A stretch of DNA of 56,933 nt from DATLGB01 sp038258425 (GTDB lineage Bacteria > Actinomycetota > Thermoleophilia > Solirubrobacterales > Solirubrobacteraceae). Shown one piece after another: positions 7,825 through 16,067 of the stretch; position 1 is the first letter of the stretch, and each line of letters opens with the position of its first letter. The stretch covers positions 1-56,933 of the forward strand of contig JBBSPV010000022.1 of the NCBI GenBank assembly GCA_038258425.1. The letters run 5' to 3'. The notes under the pieces were generated by a model. The model made no database searches, was not told the origin of the DNA, and worked only from the letters and a program-made list of their open reading frames with translations. Made by a program: the position numbers and the translations under genes.

Positions 7825-9191
7825 CCGGCCTGGCGGCACGCGTGCGGGCCGCGGGGCTGCTGCAGCCGGGAGCGCCGGTCCTCGTGCTGCTCTCCGGGGG
7901 CGCCGACTCGACCTGCCTGCTCGACCTCGCGGTCACCGTCGCGGGCGCCGGGGCGGTCGGGGCGCTGCACGTCGACTACGGCCTGCGGCCGGGTGCGGCC
8001 GCCGACGCCGAGGCGTGCGCGGCGCTGTGCGAGCGCCTCGGCGTGCCGCTCGAGCTCGACGTCGCGCCGCCTCCCCCGCCGACGGGCAACCTCCAGGGCT
8101 GGGCGCGCGGGCATCGCTACGGGCGGGCGGCCGAGCTCGCGGGGCGCCGGGACGCCGACGTGGCCACCGGGCACACCGCCTCCGACCAGGTCGAGACCGT
8201 GCTGTACCGCCTCGCCGCCTCACCGGGCCGGCGGGCGCTGCTCGGGATGGACGCCCGCGCCGGGCGGCTCGTGCGGCCGCTGCTCGGCGTCGGCCACGAC
8301 GAGGTCGTCGCCCACTGCCGCGCGCGCGGGCTCGCCTGGCGCGAGGACCCCTCCAACCGCGGTGACGCCTTCGCCCGCAACCGCGCCCGCGCCCGGCTCG
8401 TGCCCGCCCTGTGCGAGCTGCATCCCGCGGCGGAGGCCAACGTCCTGCGCACGCTCGGCGTCCTGCGCGACGAGGCCGCGGTCCTCGCCGGCGTGGTCGA
8501 GGACGCCCTGCGTGCGGCGGGGTGGGGCGGCGGCGGGAGCGTCGTCGACGCGGCGGCGCTCGCGGCACGGGCGCCCGCGCTGCGACGGCTGGCCTTCCAG
8601 CGCCTCGCCGACGCGGCGGTGTCGGGTGGGCAAGAGGCGGACAGCCGTGCGCAACCCGGCGCCGGGCCGCCTCTTGCCCCCGCCGTCGGGCACCGCGCCG
8701 ACGAGGCGATCGCGCTGGCGGCCGGCGGGGGCACTCGCGCGCTCGACCTCGGCGGTGGCCTGCGCGCCGTCGCGGCCTACGGCACGCTGCGCGTCGCCCG
8801 CGCCGGGCCCGCGCCGGCCGTCCCCGCGCCCGCCGCCCTGACCGTCCCAGGTCGCCTCGCGTGGGGCGACGGCGAGCTCGTCGCCGAGGCCGGCGCCGAC
8901 CTGCCCGTGGCCGACGGCACCCTCGACGCCGCCGCCCTCCATGGACCCCTCGAGGTGCGCGCCTGGCGCCCGGGGGACCGCATGCGCCCGCTCGGCCTCG
9001 GCGGCTCCCGGCGGCTGCAGGACCTGTTCACGGACCGCAAGCTCCCGCGGGAGGCGAGGCGGCGCTGGCCCGTGGTCTGCTGCGCCGGGCGCGTCGCCTG
9101 GGTGCCGGGCGTCGCGACGGACGACGCCTTCGCCGTGACGGCGGCGACGACCGCCCGGGTGCGGCTCGCTTATAGGGTCCCGGGCGGATGA
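7821..9191 (+). CDS. tilS: tRNA(Ile)-lysidine synthetase
   Basis: A 456-residue ATP-dependent enzyme that converts C34 of the CAU-anticodon isoleucine tRNA to lysidine, so that it reads AUA. The PP-loop motif SGGADST is at residues 25-31, followed by the family motifs HVDYGLRPGA, GHTASDQVETVLYRL and REDPSNRGDAFARNRARARL. The C-terminal substrate-binding domain ends with WRPGDRMRPLGLGGSRRLQDLFTDRKLPREAR. Start overlaps the cyclase stop (ATGA) and the stop overlaps hpt (ATGA), so all three are one coupled unit. The tilS-hpt-ftsH order is also seen in Bacillus. Confidence 0.95.
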   Translation: MTGLAARVRAAGLLQPGAPVLVLLSGGADSTCLLDLAVTVAGAGAVGALHVDYGLRPGAAADAEACAALCERLGVPLELDVAPPPPPTGNLQGWARGHRYGRAAELAGRRDADVATGHTASDQVETVLYRLAASPGRRALLGMDARAGRLVRPLLGVGHDEVVAHCRARGLAWREDPSNRGDAFARNRARARLVPALCELHPAAEANVLRTLGVLRDEAAVLAGVVEDALRAAGWGGGGSVVDAAALAARAPALRRLAFQRLADAAVSGGQEADSRAQPGAGPPLAPAVGHRADEAIALAAGGGTRALDLGGGLRAVAAYGTLRVARAGPAPAVPAPAALTVPGRLAWGDGELVAEAGADLPVADGTLDAAALHGPLEVRAWRPGDRMRPLGLGGSRRLQDLFTDRKLPREARRRWPVVCCAGRVAWVPGVATDDAFAVTAATTARVRLAYRVPGG

Positions 9192-9727
9192 CGGCCGCGG
9201 ACCCCGCCATCGGCGAGATTCTTGTCGGCGCCGACGAGCTCCAGGCGCGCGTGCGCGCGCTCGGCGCCGAGATCTCCGCCGACTACGCGGGCCGCGATCT
9301 GCTGCTGGTCGGCGTCCTGAAGGGCGCGGTGTTCTTCCTGTCGGACCTCATGCGCTGTCTCGACGTCCCGTGCGAGGTCGACTTCATGGCCGTGGCCTCC
9401 TACGGCTCGGCCACGGAGTCCTCCGGCGTCGTCCGCATCCTCAAGGACCTCGACACGCCCATCGAAGGGCGCCACGTGCTCGTGGTGGAGGACATCGTGG
9501 ATTCCGGGCTGACCCTGCAGTACCTCATGCGCAGCCTGCAGGCGCGCGAGCCGGCGTCGCTGGAGGTGTGCGCACTGCTCACCAAGCCGGACCGCCGGCG
9601 CGTCGAGCTGCCGGCCCGCTACGTCGGCTTCGAGATCCCGAACGCCTTCGCGATCGGCTACGGACTCGACCACGCGGAGCGCTACCGGGGCCTGCCCTTC
9701 GTCGCCGCATTGCAGGACGTCGACTGA
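9188..9727 (+). CDS. hpt: hypoxanthine phosphoribosyltransferase
   Basis: A 179-residue purine salvage enzyme converting hypoxanthine or guanine plus PRPP to IMP or GMP. Family motifs are all present: VLKGAVFFLSDLMR, the flexible-loop region ASYGSATESSG, the PRPP-binding VVEDIVDSGLTL, and the base-binding KPDRRRVELPARYVGFEIPNAFAIGYGLD. It overlaps tilS by 4 nt, and TAGGGT (9173-9178) lies 9 nt before the ATG, so a separate leaderless promoter inside tilS is plausible. Confidence 0.95.
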   Translation: MTAADPAIGEILVGADELQARVRALGAEISADYAGRDLLLVGVLKGAVFFLSDLMRCLDVPCEVDFMAVASYGSATESSGVVRILKDLDTPIEGRHVLVVEDIVDSGLTLQYLMRSLQAREPASLEVCALLTKPDRRRVELPARYVGFEIPNAFAIGYGLDHAERYRGLPFVAALQDVD

Positions 9728-9784
9728 GCCCGGGCGTCGCGCGCGGCCGCGACGTCGATCGCCGCGTTGCAGGGCGCCGAGTGA
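9702..9784. repeat. partial duplication of the hpt 3' end
   Basis: The last 26 nt of hpt (9702-9727, encoding AALQDVD and TGA) recur at 9759-9784 with 22 of 26 bases identical, again ending in TGA. The second copy sits in the hpt-ftsH spacer and has no start codon of its own. Confidence 0.6.
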
Positions 9785-9823
9785 TCCGCGCGACCCCCTC
9801 GCTGCGCTAGCCTCGACATCCCC

Positions 9824-11794
9824 ATGAGCCGCTTCTTCAAGAGCGCAGCGTTCCCGATCCTCATCGTGATCGTGCTCGCGTTCTTCGCCTCCCGCCTCAT
9901 CTCGGACTCCAACAAGTCCGAGACGCCGAACTTCCCCGAGTTCCTGACGCAGGTGGACCAGGGCAAGGTCCGTTCCGTCACGATGAACACGAAGGACAAC
10001 TCGCTCGACGTCGTCGAGGACTCCGGCCGCAAGTACGAGACGGGCTATCCGACGAACTACGAGCCGATCCTGACCAACCGGCTGCTCAAGGACTCCTCGG
10101 ACGGCAACCTCGAGACGTTCGACGTCAAGGCGTCGAGCACGAGCGTCATCCTGAGCCTGCTGACCTATGTGCTGCCGTTCCTGTTGTTCTTCGGCCTCTG
10201 GATCTTCCTCATGAACCAGGTCCAGGGCGGCGGCTCCAAGGTCATGTCGTTCGGCAAGTCGCGCGCCAAGCGCATGTCGGTGGACTCGCCGAAGATCACC
10301 TTCCGCGACGTCGCCGGCGTCGACGAGGCGGTGGAGGAGCTCCACGAGATCAAGGAGTTCCTCGAGAACCCGAAGAAGTTCCAGGCGCTCGGGGCGCGCA
10401 TCCCGAAGGGCGTGCTGCTCTACGGACCGCCCGGCACCGGCAAGACGCTGCTCGCGCGCGCCGTCGCGGGCGAGGCCGGCGTGCCGTTCTTCTCCATCTC
10501 GGGCTCGGACTTCGTCGAGATGTTCGTCGGGGTCGGCGCCTCCCGCGTCCGCGACCTCTTCGAGCAGGCCAAGCAGAACTCGCCCTGCATCATCTTCATG
10601 GACGAGATCGACGCGGTCGGCCGCCACCGCGGCGCCGGCATGGGCGGCGGTCACGACGAGCGCGAGCAGACGCTCAACCAGCTCCTCGTGGAGATGGACG
10701 GCTTCGAGGCCAAGGACAACATCATCATGATCGCGGCCACCAACCGGCCCGACATCCTCGACCCCGCCCTGCTGCGTCCCGGCCGCTTCGACCGCCAGAT
10801 CACCGTCGACCGCCCCGACCGCGGCGGCCGCCGCAAGATCCTCGAGGTCCACACGCGCGGCAAGCCGCTCTCGCGCAACCTCGACCTCGATGCCCTCGCG
10901 GGCCAGACCCCCGGCTTCACCGGCGCCGACCTCTCCAACCTCGTCAACGAGGCCGCCCTGCTCGCCGCCCGCAACGGCAAGAAGGAGATCGCGCACGACG
11001 AGCTGGAGGAGGGCATCATGCGCGTCGTCGCCGGCCCGGAGAAGAAGACGCGCGTGATGAGCGAGAACGAGCGGCTCATCACGGCCTACCACGAGATGGG
11101 CCACGCGATCGTCGGGCACTACCTGCCCAACTCGGACCCCGTCCACAAGGTCTCGATCATCTCCCGCGGCCAGGCCCTCGGCTACACGATCTCCATGCCG
11201 ACCGAGGACCGCTTCCTCACCACGCGCGCCGAGCTCACGGACACGATGGCCATGACGCTCGGCGGCCGCGCCGCCGAGGAGCTCATCTTCTCCGAGATCA
11301 CCACGGGCGCCTCCAACGACCTGGAGAAGGTCACGGCGACCGCCAAGCAGATGGTCATGCGCTTCGGCATGAGCGAGAAGCTCGGCCCGCGCGTGTTCGG
11401 CCACGAGCACGGCCAGCCGTTCCTCGGCCGCGAGTTCAGCTCGGAGCCCGACTACTCCGACGAGATCGCCCGCGAGATCGACGACGAGGTCCGCCGCATC
11501 GTCGAGGGCGCCCACCAGGTGGCCCGCGACATCCTCGCGGAGCACCGCGGCAGCCTCGAGGTCGTCTCCAAGCTGCTGCTCAAGCGCGAGACCATCGAGG
11601 CCGGCGAGTTCGAGGCGCTGCTGGCCGGCAAGTCCGAGGAGGACGTGTTCGGCCCGGACGAGCCGTCCTCGGGCAGCCCGGAGGTCACGGACGGCGCGCC
11701 GGAGCGTCCCGAGAAGCCGCGGGCGCTGCCGCGGCCGGGCTTCGCCGCCGAGGCGCGCGGGATGCAGCTGCCCGAGAAGCCGGACCTCGCCTGA
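9824..11794 (+). CDS. ftsH: ATP-dependent zinc metalloprotease FtsH
   Basis: A 656-residue membrane AAA+ protease that degrades membrane and regulatory proteins. A transmembrane helix at 9-25 and a second at 108-131 flank a periplasmic loop. The AAA module has Walker A GPPGTGKT (201-208), Walker B CIIFMDEIDAVGRHRG and the SRH ATNRPDILDPALLRPGRFDRQ. The zinc motif is HEMGH (from residue 423), a HEXXH variant of the usual HEAGH. The C-terminal tail is acidic and Pro-rich. TAGCCT lies 10 nt before the ATG and there is no clear Shine-Dalgarno. A strong hairpin follows the stop. Confidence 0.96.
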   Translation: MSRFFKSAAFPILIVIVLAFFASRLISDSNKSETPNFPEFLTQVDQGKVRSVTMNTKDNSLDVVEDSGRKYETGYPTNYEPILTNRLLKDSSDGNLETFDVKASSTSVILSLLTYVLPFLLFFGLWIFLMNQVQGGGSKVMSFGKSRAKRMSVDSPKITFRDVAGVDEAVEELHEIKEFLENPKKFQALGARIPKGVLLYGPPGTGKTLLARAVAGEAGVPFFSISGSDFVEMFVGVGASRVRDLFEQAKQNSPCIIFMDEIDAVGRHRGAGMGGGHDEREQTLNQLLVEMDGFEAKDNIIMIAATNRPDILDPALLRPGRFDRQITVDRPDRGGRRKILEVHTRGKPLSRNLDLDALAGQTPGFTGADLSNLVNEAALLAARNGKKEIAHDELEEGIMRVVAGPEKKTRVMSENERLITAYHEMGHAIVGHYLPNSDPVHKVSIISRGQALGYTISMPTEDRFLTTRAELTDTMAMTLGGRAAEELIFSEITTGASNDLEKVTATAKQMVMRFGMSEKLGPRVFGHEHGQPFLGREFSSEPDYSDEIAREIDDEVRRIVEGAHQVARDILAEHRGSLEVVSKLLLKRETIEAGEFEALLAGKSEEDVFGPDEPSSGSPEVTDGAPERPEKPRALPRPGFAAEARGMQLPEKPDLA

Positions 11795-11826
11795 AGGGCG
11801 TCGTCTCCGGGACGGTCGCGCGACGA

Positions 11827-11877
11827 CCGGTTCCCGGAGCTGGGCTTCGCCCGGCAGGGGGAGGCTCCGGGAACCGG
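11827..11877. terminator. nested hairpin between convergent ftsH and aldo/keto reductase
   Basis: Arms CCGGTTCCCGGAGC (11827-11840) and its exact complement (11864-11877) form a 14-bp stem. The loop holds a second hairpin GGGC-TTC-GCCC. It lies between two converging genes and probably terminates both transcripts; no T-run is present. Confidence 0.7.
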
Positions 11878-11946
11878 CCGCCACCCAACCGTCCCTCCCT
11901 CGGCGTCTCCGGCTCGTTGCGCCCGCTGACCGCCGACCGCTCCTGC

Positions 11947-12924
11947 CTACCAGCGCTGGTGCACGTAGGGGGCGATGAGGTCGGCGTAGGTGGCGTCGAC
12001 CGCCGCCCGGGTCTCCGCGTCGAGCGGCTCCAGCTCGCCCGCGGCGGCGTTGCCCTGCGCCTGCTCGGGTGAGCGGGCGCCGGGAATGACCGTGCTGACC
12101 GCCTCGTGGCCGAGGATCCAGCGCAGGGCGAGCTCGGCGAGCGTGCCGCCCTCGGGCACGAGCGGGCGCAGCCGGTCGACGGCGTCCAGACCGACCTCGA
12201 AGGGGACGCCGGCGAACGTCTCGCCGACGTCGAAGGCCTCGCCCGAGCGGTTGAACGACCGGTGGTCGTCGGCGGCGAAGGTCGTCTCGCGGGTGTAGCG
12301 GCCCGACAGCAGCCCGGAGGCCAGCGGCACGCGCACGATGATGCCGACGTCACGGCGGGCCGCCTCGGCGAGCAGCAGCGTCGCCGGGCGCTGACGAAAG
12401 GCGTTGAAGATGATCTGGACGGTGGCGACGCCGGGGTACTCGATCGCCTTGAGGGCCTCCTCGACCCGCTCGACGCTCACCCCGTAGGCGGCCATGCGCC
12501 CCTCGCCGACCATCGCGTCGAGGTCCTCGAAGACGTCGGGCCGGTAGTAGAGGCCGGTCGGCGGGCAGTGCAGCTGCACGAGGTCGAGGGTCTCGACGCC
12601 GAGGTTCTCGCGCGAGCGGTCGTTCCAGGCCCGGAAGGCCTCCGGGTTGTAGTTCCCGACGGTCTGCTCGGCCCGCCGGCCCATCTTCGTCGCGACGGTG
12701 ATCCCGTCGCGCTCGGCCCGCAGGCGCCCGACGAGCCGCTCGGAGCGCCCGTCGCCGTAGACGTCGGCGGTGTCGAAGAACGTCACCCCGGCGTCGGCCG
12801 CGGCCTCCAGCGTGGCCATCGCGGACGCCTCGTCGACCTCGCCCCAGTCCGCGCCGATCTGCCAGGCGCCGAAGCCCACGACGGAGACCTCGCGGGCCGT
12901 CCTGCCCAGCCGTCTGGATCGCAT
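11947..12924 (-). CDS. aldo/keto reductase
   Basis: A 325-residue NADPH-dependent oxidoreductase with a TIM-barrel fold. The catalytic tetrad residues are visible in FFDTADVYGDGRSE (Asp, Tyr), VATKMG (Lys) and DLVQLHCPP (His). The NADP-binding C-terminus is VSTVIPGARSPEQAQGN. The substrate is unknown. The start at 12924 puts a -10-like TACCTC 7 nt upstream, back to back with folP in a 24-bp spacer. Confidence 0.9.
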   Translation of the reverse strand: MRSRRLGRTAREVSVVGFGAWQIGADWGEVDEASAMATLEAAADAGVTFFDTADVYGDGRSERLVGRLRAERDGITVATKMGRRAEQTVGNYNPEAFRAWNDRSRENLGVETLDLVQLHCPPTGLYYRPDVFEDLDAMVGEGRMAAYGVSVERVEEALKAIEYPGVATVQIIFNAFRQRPATLLLAEAARRDVGIIVRVPLASGLLSGRYTRETTFAADDHRSFNRSGEAFDVGETFAGVPFEVGLDAVDRLRPLVPEGGTLAELALRWILGHEAVSTVIPGARSPEQAQGNAAAGELEPLDAETRAAVDATYADLIAPYVHQRW

Positions 12925-12948
12925 GGCCGTCGAGGTACCTTCCCCGGC
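12925..12948. promoter_or_regulatory. 24-bp bidirectional promoter (aldo/keto reductase and folP)
   Basis: The whole spacer between the two start codons is 24 bp. The + strand reads TACCTT (12936-12941) with 7 nt to GTG 12949. The minus strand reads TACCTC (12937-12932) with 7 nt to ATG 12924. Both boxes use the same central TA. Leaderless transcription in both directions is inferred. Confidence 0.55.
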
Positions 12949-13779
12949 GTGTTCCAAATCATGGGGGTCGTCAACGTCACGCCGGACTCGTTCTCCGACG
13001 GCGGGGCGTGGCTGGACCCCGACGCCGCCGTCGCCCACGGCGAGGCGCTCGTGGCCGAGGGCGCCCACGTGCTCGACGTCGGCGGCGAGTCCACCCGCCC
13101 GGGAGCCGAGTCCGTCCCCGAGGCGGAGGAGCTGCGGCGCGTGACCGGCGTGGTCGAGCGGCTCGTCGCCGCGGTGCCGCAGGCGGCGCTCTCGGTGGAC
13201 ACGTCGAAGGTCGCCGTCGCCCGCGCCGCGCTGGATCGCGGGGCGACGTGGGTCAACGACGTCACCGCCTTCCGGGCCGAGCCGGAGCTCGCCGCCCTCG
13301 TCGCCGAGCGTGGCGCGACGTGCTGCCTGATGCACATGCTCGGCGAGCCGCGCACGATGCAGGACGACCCCCGCTACGACGACGTGGTCTCCGAGGTCAA
13401 GGCGTTCCTCGAGGCGCGGCTCGCCTTCGCGGTCGCGGAAGGCGTGCCGGAGGACCGCGTCTGCCTCGATCCGGGCATCGGCTTCGGCAAGACGCTCGAG
13501 CACAACCTGGAGCTCCTGCGCCGGCTGCCGGAGCTCGCGGCGCTCGGCCGGCCCGTCGTCGTCGGGGTGAGCCGCAAGGGCTTCCTCGGCCGCCTGACGG
13601 GCCGCGAGCGACCCGCGGATCGGGTCGTCGCGAGCGCCGCGGCCAACGCCCTGGCGCTCGAGCGGGGCGCCACGGTGTTCCGGGTCCACGATGTCGCCGC
13701 GACACGTGACGCGTTGCTGGTAGCCGCTGCTACCTTGGCGAACGGATGGCCGACGACGAGCCCGACTACGACGGCCTGA
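12949..13779 (+). CDS. folP: dihydropteroate synthase
   Basis: A 276-residue folate enzyme joining p-aminobenzoate to 6-hydroxymethyl-dihydropterin diphosphate. Signature motifs are IMGVVNVTPDSFSDGG at the N-terminus, DVGGESTRPGA, and DPGIGFGKTLEHNLELL. The last Lys/Arg loop is VGVSRKGFLGRLTGR. GTG 12949 is chosen because TACCTT ends exactly 7 nt before it and the family start FQIMG follows. It overlaps folB by 34 nt in another frame. Confidence 0.94.
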   Translation: MFQIMGVVNVTPDSFSDGGAWLDPDAAVAHGEALVAEGAHVLDVGGESTRPGAESVPEAEELRRVTGVVERLVAAVPQAALSVDTSKVAVARAALDRGATWVNDVTAFRAEPELAALVAERGATCCLMHMLGEPRTMQDDPRYDDVVSEVKAFLEARLAFAVAEGVPEDRVCLDPGIGFGKTLEHNLELLRRLPELAALGRPVVVGVSRKGFLGRLTGRERPADRVVASAAANALALERGATVFRVHDVAATRDALLVAAATLANGWPTTSPTTTA

Positions 13780-14165
13780 ACGACGACGACGACGAAGGTC
13801 CCGAGGTCGGCGTCACGGTCGAGATCGTCGGCCTCTCGCTCTACACCCACCACGGGGTGTCGGCCGCCGAGCGCGAGATCGGCCAGCGCATCGTCATCGA
13901 CGCGCGCTTCGACGTCGGCGAGGTCGACGCGCTGGTCACGGACCGCGTGGAGGACACGATCGACTACGGCGAGGCCTGCCAGGAGATCGCGCTCATCGCC
14001 CAGCAGCGCTCCTACTCGACGCTGGAGCGCCTGTGCGCGGTGATCGCCGACCGGCTCGCGTCGCGCTTCGGCGCCGAGTCCGTGACCGTCAAGGCCGCCA
14101 AGCCCGAGCCGCCGATCGCCCTCCCGGTGGAAGAGGTCTCCGTCGAGGTCTGGCGGGAGGAGTGA
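13746..14165 (+). CDS. folB: dihydroneopterin aldolase
   Basis: A 139-residue folate-pathway aldolase. The core VEIVGLSLYTHHGVSAAEREIGQRIVIDARFDV and DTIDYGEACQEIALIAQQRSYSTLERLCAVIADRL match the family, including the catalytic-type Glu and Lys (SVTVKAAKPEPPI). The first 20 residues (DDEPDYDGLNDDDDEGPE) are an unusual acidic extension encoded partly inside the folP overlap. TACCTT lies 9 nt before the ATG. A GTG overlaps its stop, but the SD favours the later GTG for the TetR gene. Confidence 0.92.
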   Translation: MADDEPDYDGLNDDDDEGPEVGVTVEIVGLSLYTHHGVSAAEREIGQRIVIDARFDVGEVDALVTDRVEDTIDYGEACQEIALIAQQRSYSTLERLCAVIADRLASRFGAESVTVKAAKPEPPIALPVEEVSVEVWREE

Positions 14166-14167
14166 GC

Positions 14168-14719
14168 GTGACCCGCGTGCGCCTGACGGCGGCCGAGCGG
14201 CGCGAGCAGGTGGTGGGCGCCGCGCTGCGCCGGTTCGCCGTCGGCGGCCTGCACGGCACCTCGACGGAGGACATCGCCGCCGACGTCGAGCTCTCCCAGC
14301 CGTACCTGTTCCGCCTGTTCCGGACCAAGCGCGACCTGTTCCTCGCCTGCTGCGACGAGTGCCACGCGCGCATCCACCAGACCTTCGCCGACGCCTGCGC
14401 CGGCGAGGACCCGGAGGCCCGCCTCGAGTCGATGGGCACGGCCTACGTCGGCCTGCTCGCGGACCGCCACCTGCTCCGGTTCCAGCTGCAGATGTACGCC
14501 GCCTCCGCCGACCCGGACATCCGTGCCGCGGTGCGCGACGGCTACCGCGCCATCGTCGACGACGTCCGGGAGCGCTCGGGCGTCGACGAGCAGCGCCTGC
14601 GGGCGTTCTTCGCCGAGGGCATGCTGCTCAACGTCATCGTGACGCTCGAGCTCGAGGAGATCGCCGGCGAGGACGCGTGGGCCGCCGCCTGGTGCGACCC
14701 GGGCAACTTCGAGCCGTGA
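14168..14719 (+). CDS. TetR/AcrR family regulator
   Basis: A 183-residue repressor-type protein with an N-terminal helix-turn-helix (AERREQVVGAALRRFAVGGLHGTSTEDIAADVELSQPYLFRLFRTKRDLFLAC) and an alpha-helical ligand domain. GTG 14168 has GGGAGGAG 5 nt upstream; GTG 14162 would overlap the folB stop. It overlaps the thioesterase gene by GTGA, so it may regulate that gene in response to an acyl ligand; this is inference. Confidence 0.88.
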   Translation: MTRVRLTAAERREQVVGAALRRFAVGGLHGTSTEDIAADVELSQPYLFRLFRTKRDLFLACCDECHARIHQTFADACAGEDPEARLESMGTAYVGLLADRHLLRFQLQMYAASADPDIRAAVRDGYRAIVDDVRERSGVDEQRLRAFFAEGMLLNVIVTLELEEIAGEDAWAAAWCDPGNFEP

Positions 14720-15510
14720 ACCGCTTCGACGCCGACACCGCTCTCGAGCCGGCCGGCGAGGGCCGCGTCCGCGCGACCGTGTCGCGCTCGTGGTTCGTGG
14801 CCGACGGCCCCAACGGCGGCTTCATCGCCGCGCTCGCCGTCCGCGCGCTGCGCGAGACGGTGCCCGACCTGCCGCCCCGGTCGCTGACCCTGCACTTCCT
14901 CGTTGCGCCGGCCGAGGGCCCGGTCGAGCTGGCCTGCGCGATCGTTCGCCGCGGGCGCACGACGGCGTTCCTGCGGCTGGAGCTGATCCAGGACGGCGCG
15001 CCGGTGGTCCTCGGGCTCGCCGCGTGCGCGCCGTGGCGCCCGGACGCCCCGAGCTTCGCCGACGTCGCCCCGGCGCCGCTGGCCGACCCCGACGACTGCG
15101 TCCGCGTCGAGCCGGGCCGGCCGGGCCAGCCGGCCTTCCTGGCCAACTACGACCTGCGTCTCCAGCGGCCCGATCCGGCCGCGCGCCCCACCCGTCTCGC
15201 GGGCTGGATCCGGGCCGCGCAGGCGCGGCCGCTCGACGAGGTGCTGCTCGCCGCGATGACCGACGCCTTCCTGCCGCCGGCCATGGTCCGCCTGCCCGAG
15301 CCGGTCGCCGTCCCGACCGTCGACCTGACGATCCACTTCCGCGCGCCGAGGCCCGCCGACGCCCATCCCTGGGTCGCGGCGGAGTTCGTCTCGACGCTCG
15401 CCGCGGGTGGCACGACGGAGGAGGACGGACGGCTCTGGCTCGCCGATGGGACCCTCGTCGCCCAGTCGCGCCAGCTCGCCGTCGTCCGCCGCCTCCCGGC
15501 CGCGGCGTGA
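14716..15510 (+). CDS. acyl-CoA thioesterase-like protein (TesB type)
   Basis: A 264-residue double-hotdog thioesterase-like protein. FVADGPNGGFIAALAVRAL followed by SLTLHFLVAPAEGPVELACAIVRRGRTTAFLRLELIQDG is the first hotdog. DLTIHFRAPRPADAHPWVAAEFVSTLAAGGTTEEDGRLWLADGTLVAQSRQLAVV is the second. It probably hydrolyses an acyl-CoA. GTG start and stop overlap its neighbours by 4 nt on both sides (TetR, folK), so it is embedded in the folate operon. Confidence 0.8.
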   Translation: MNRFDADTALEPAGEGRVRATVSRSWFVADGPNGGFIAALAVRALRETVPDLPPRSLTLHFLVAPAEGPVELACAIVRRGRTTAFLRLELIQDGAPVVLGLAACAPWRPDAPSFADVAPAPLADPDDCVRVEPGRPGQPAFLANYDLRLQRPDPAARPTRLAGWIRAAQARPLDEVLLAAMTDAFLPPAMVRLPEPVAVPTVDLTIHFRAPRPADAHPWVAAEFVSTLAAGGTTEEDGRLWLADGTLVAQSRQLAVVRRLPAAA

Positions 15511-16067
15511 CCGGCTACCTCGGCCTCGGCTCCAACGTCGGCGACCGCCGGGGGCACCTGCAGGCGGCCGTCCCCGGGCTGCGGGCCCGCGGCGTCCGGG
15601 TCCTCGCCGCCTCCAGCACGTACGAGACCGAGCCGGTGGGGGAGGTCACCGACCAGCGCGAGTTCCTCAACGCCTGCCTGCGCGTGGAGGTTGACCTCGA
15701 TCCGGAGGCGCTGCTCGACGCCTGCAAGGCCGTCGAGCGCGACCGCGGCCGGGCGCCGGCGGACGAACCGGGCCACGTCCGCCACGGCCCGCGCCCGCTC
15801 GACGTCGACCTGCTGCTGCTCGGGGACGAGCCCTACCGCTCCGAGCGCCTGACCCTCCCGCACGCCGAGGTCACAAGCCGGCGCTTCGTGCTCGTTCCGC
15901 TGCTCGAGCTCGCCCCGGACCTCGTCGTGCCCGGGTACGGCCGCGCGACCGCGGCGCTCGCCGCCCTGGGTCCGGGTCAGGCGGTGCGGCGGGCGGGCCC
16001 GCCACTCAGCCTCCGCGACTCGTGCACCCAGGCGATGCACGAGTCGCAACCGCCGTCCGTCAGCTGA
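15507..16067 (+). CDS. folK: 6-hydroxymethyl-7,8-dihydropterin pyrophosphokinase
   Basis: A 186-residue folate enzyme transferring pyrophosphate from ATP to hydroxymethyl-dihydropterin. Signature motifs are GYLGLGSNVGDRRGHLQAA, SSTYETEPVG, and HGPRPLDVDLLLLG followed by LTLPHAEVTSRRFVLVPLLEL. The C-terminal 20 residues are encoded by a terminator-like inverted repeat and are not conserved. The start is GTGA-coupled to the thioesterase. The 3' end overlaps the convergent GST gene by 8 nt. Confidence 0.93.
   Translation: MTGYLGLGSNVGDRRGHLQAAVPGLRARGVRVLAASSTYETEPVGEVTDQREFLNACLRVEVDLDPEALLDACKAVERDRGRAPADEPGHVRHGPRPLDVDLLLLGDEPYRSERLTLPHAEVTSRRFVLVPLLELAPDLVVPGYGRATAALAALGPGQAVRRAGPPLSLRDSCTQAMHESQPPSVS
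16015..16047. terminator. 12-bp stem hairpin at folK 3' end
   Basis: GCGACTCGTGCA (16015-16026) pairs perfectly with 16036-16047 around a 9-nt loop. It lies inside the last codons of folK, in front of the convergent GST gene, and has no T-run. Confidence 0.6.

Noticed and set aside
9170..11884. 904-codon minus-strand ORF antisense to hpt and ftsH
   Set aside because: Pure shadow of the ftsH frame. Its translation is Leu/Glu/Asp/Arg/Val-biased without any domain, and ftsH is unambiguous.
16021..16067. folK ending earlier than 16067
   Set aside because: The last 20 residues are not conserved, but no earlier in-frame stop exists, so the longer end was kept.
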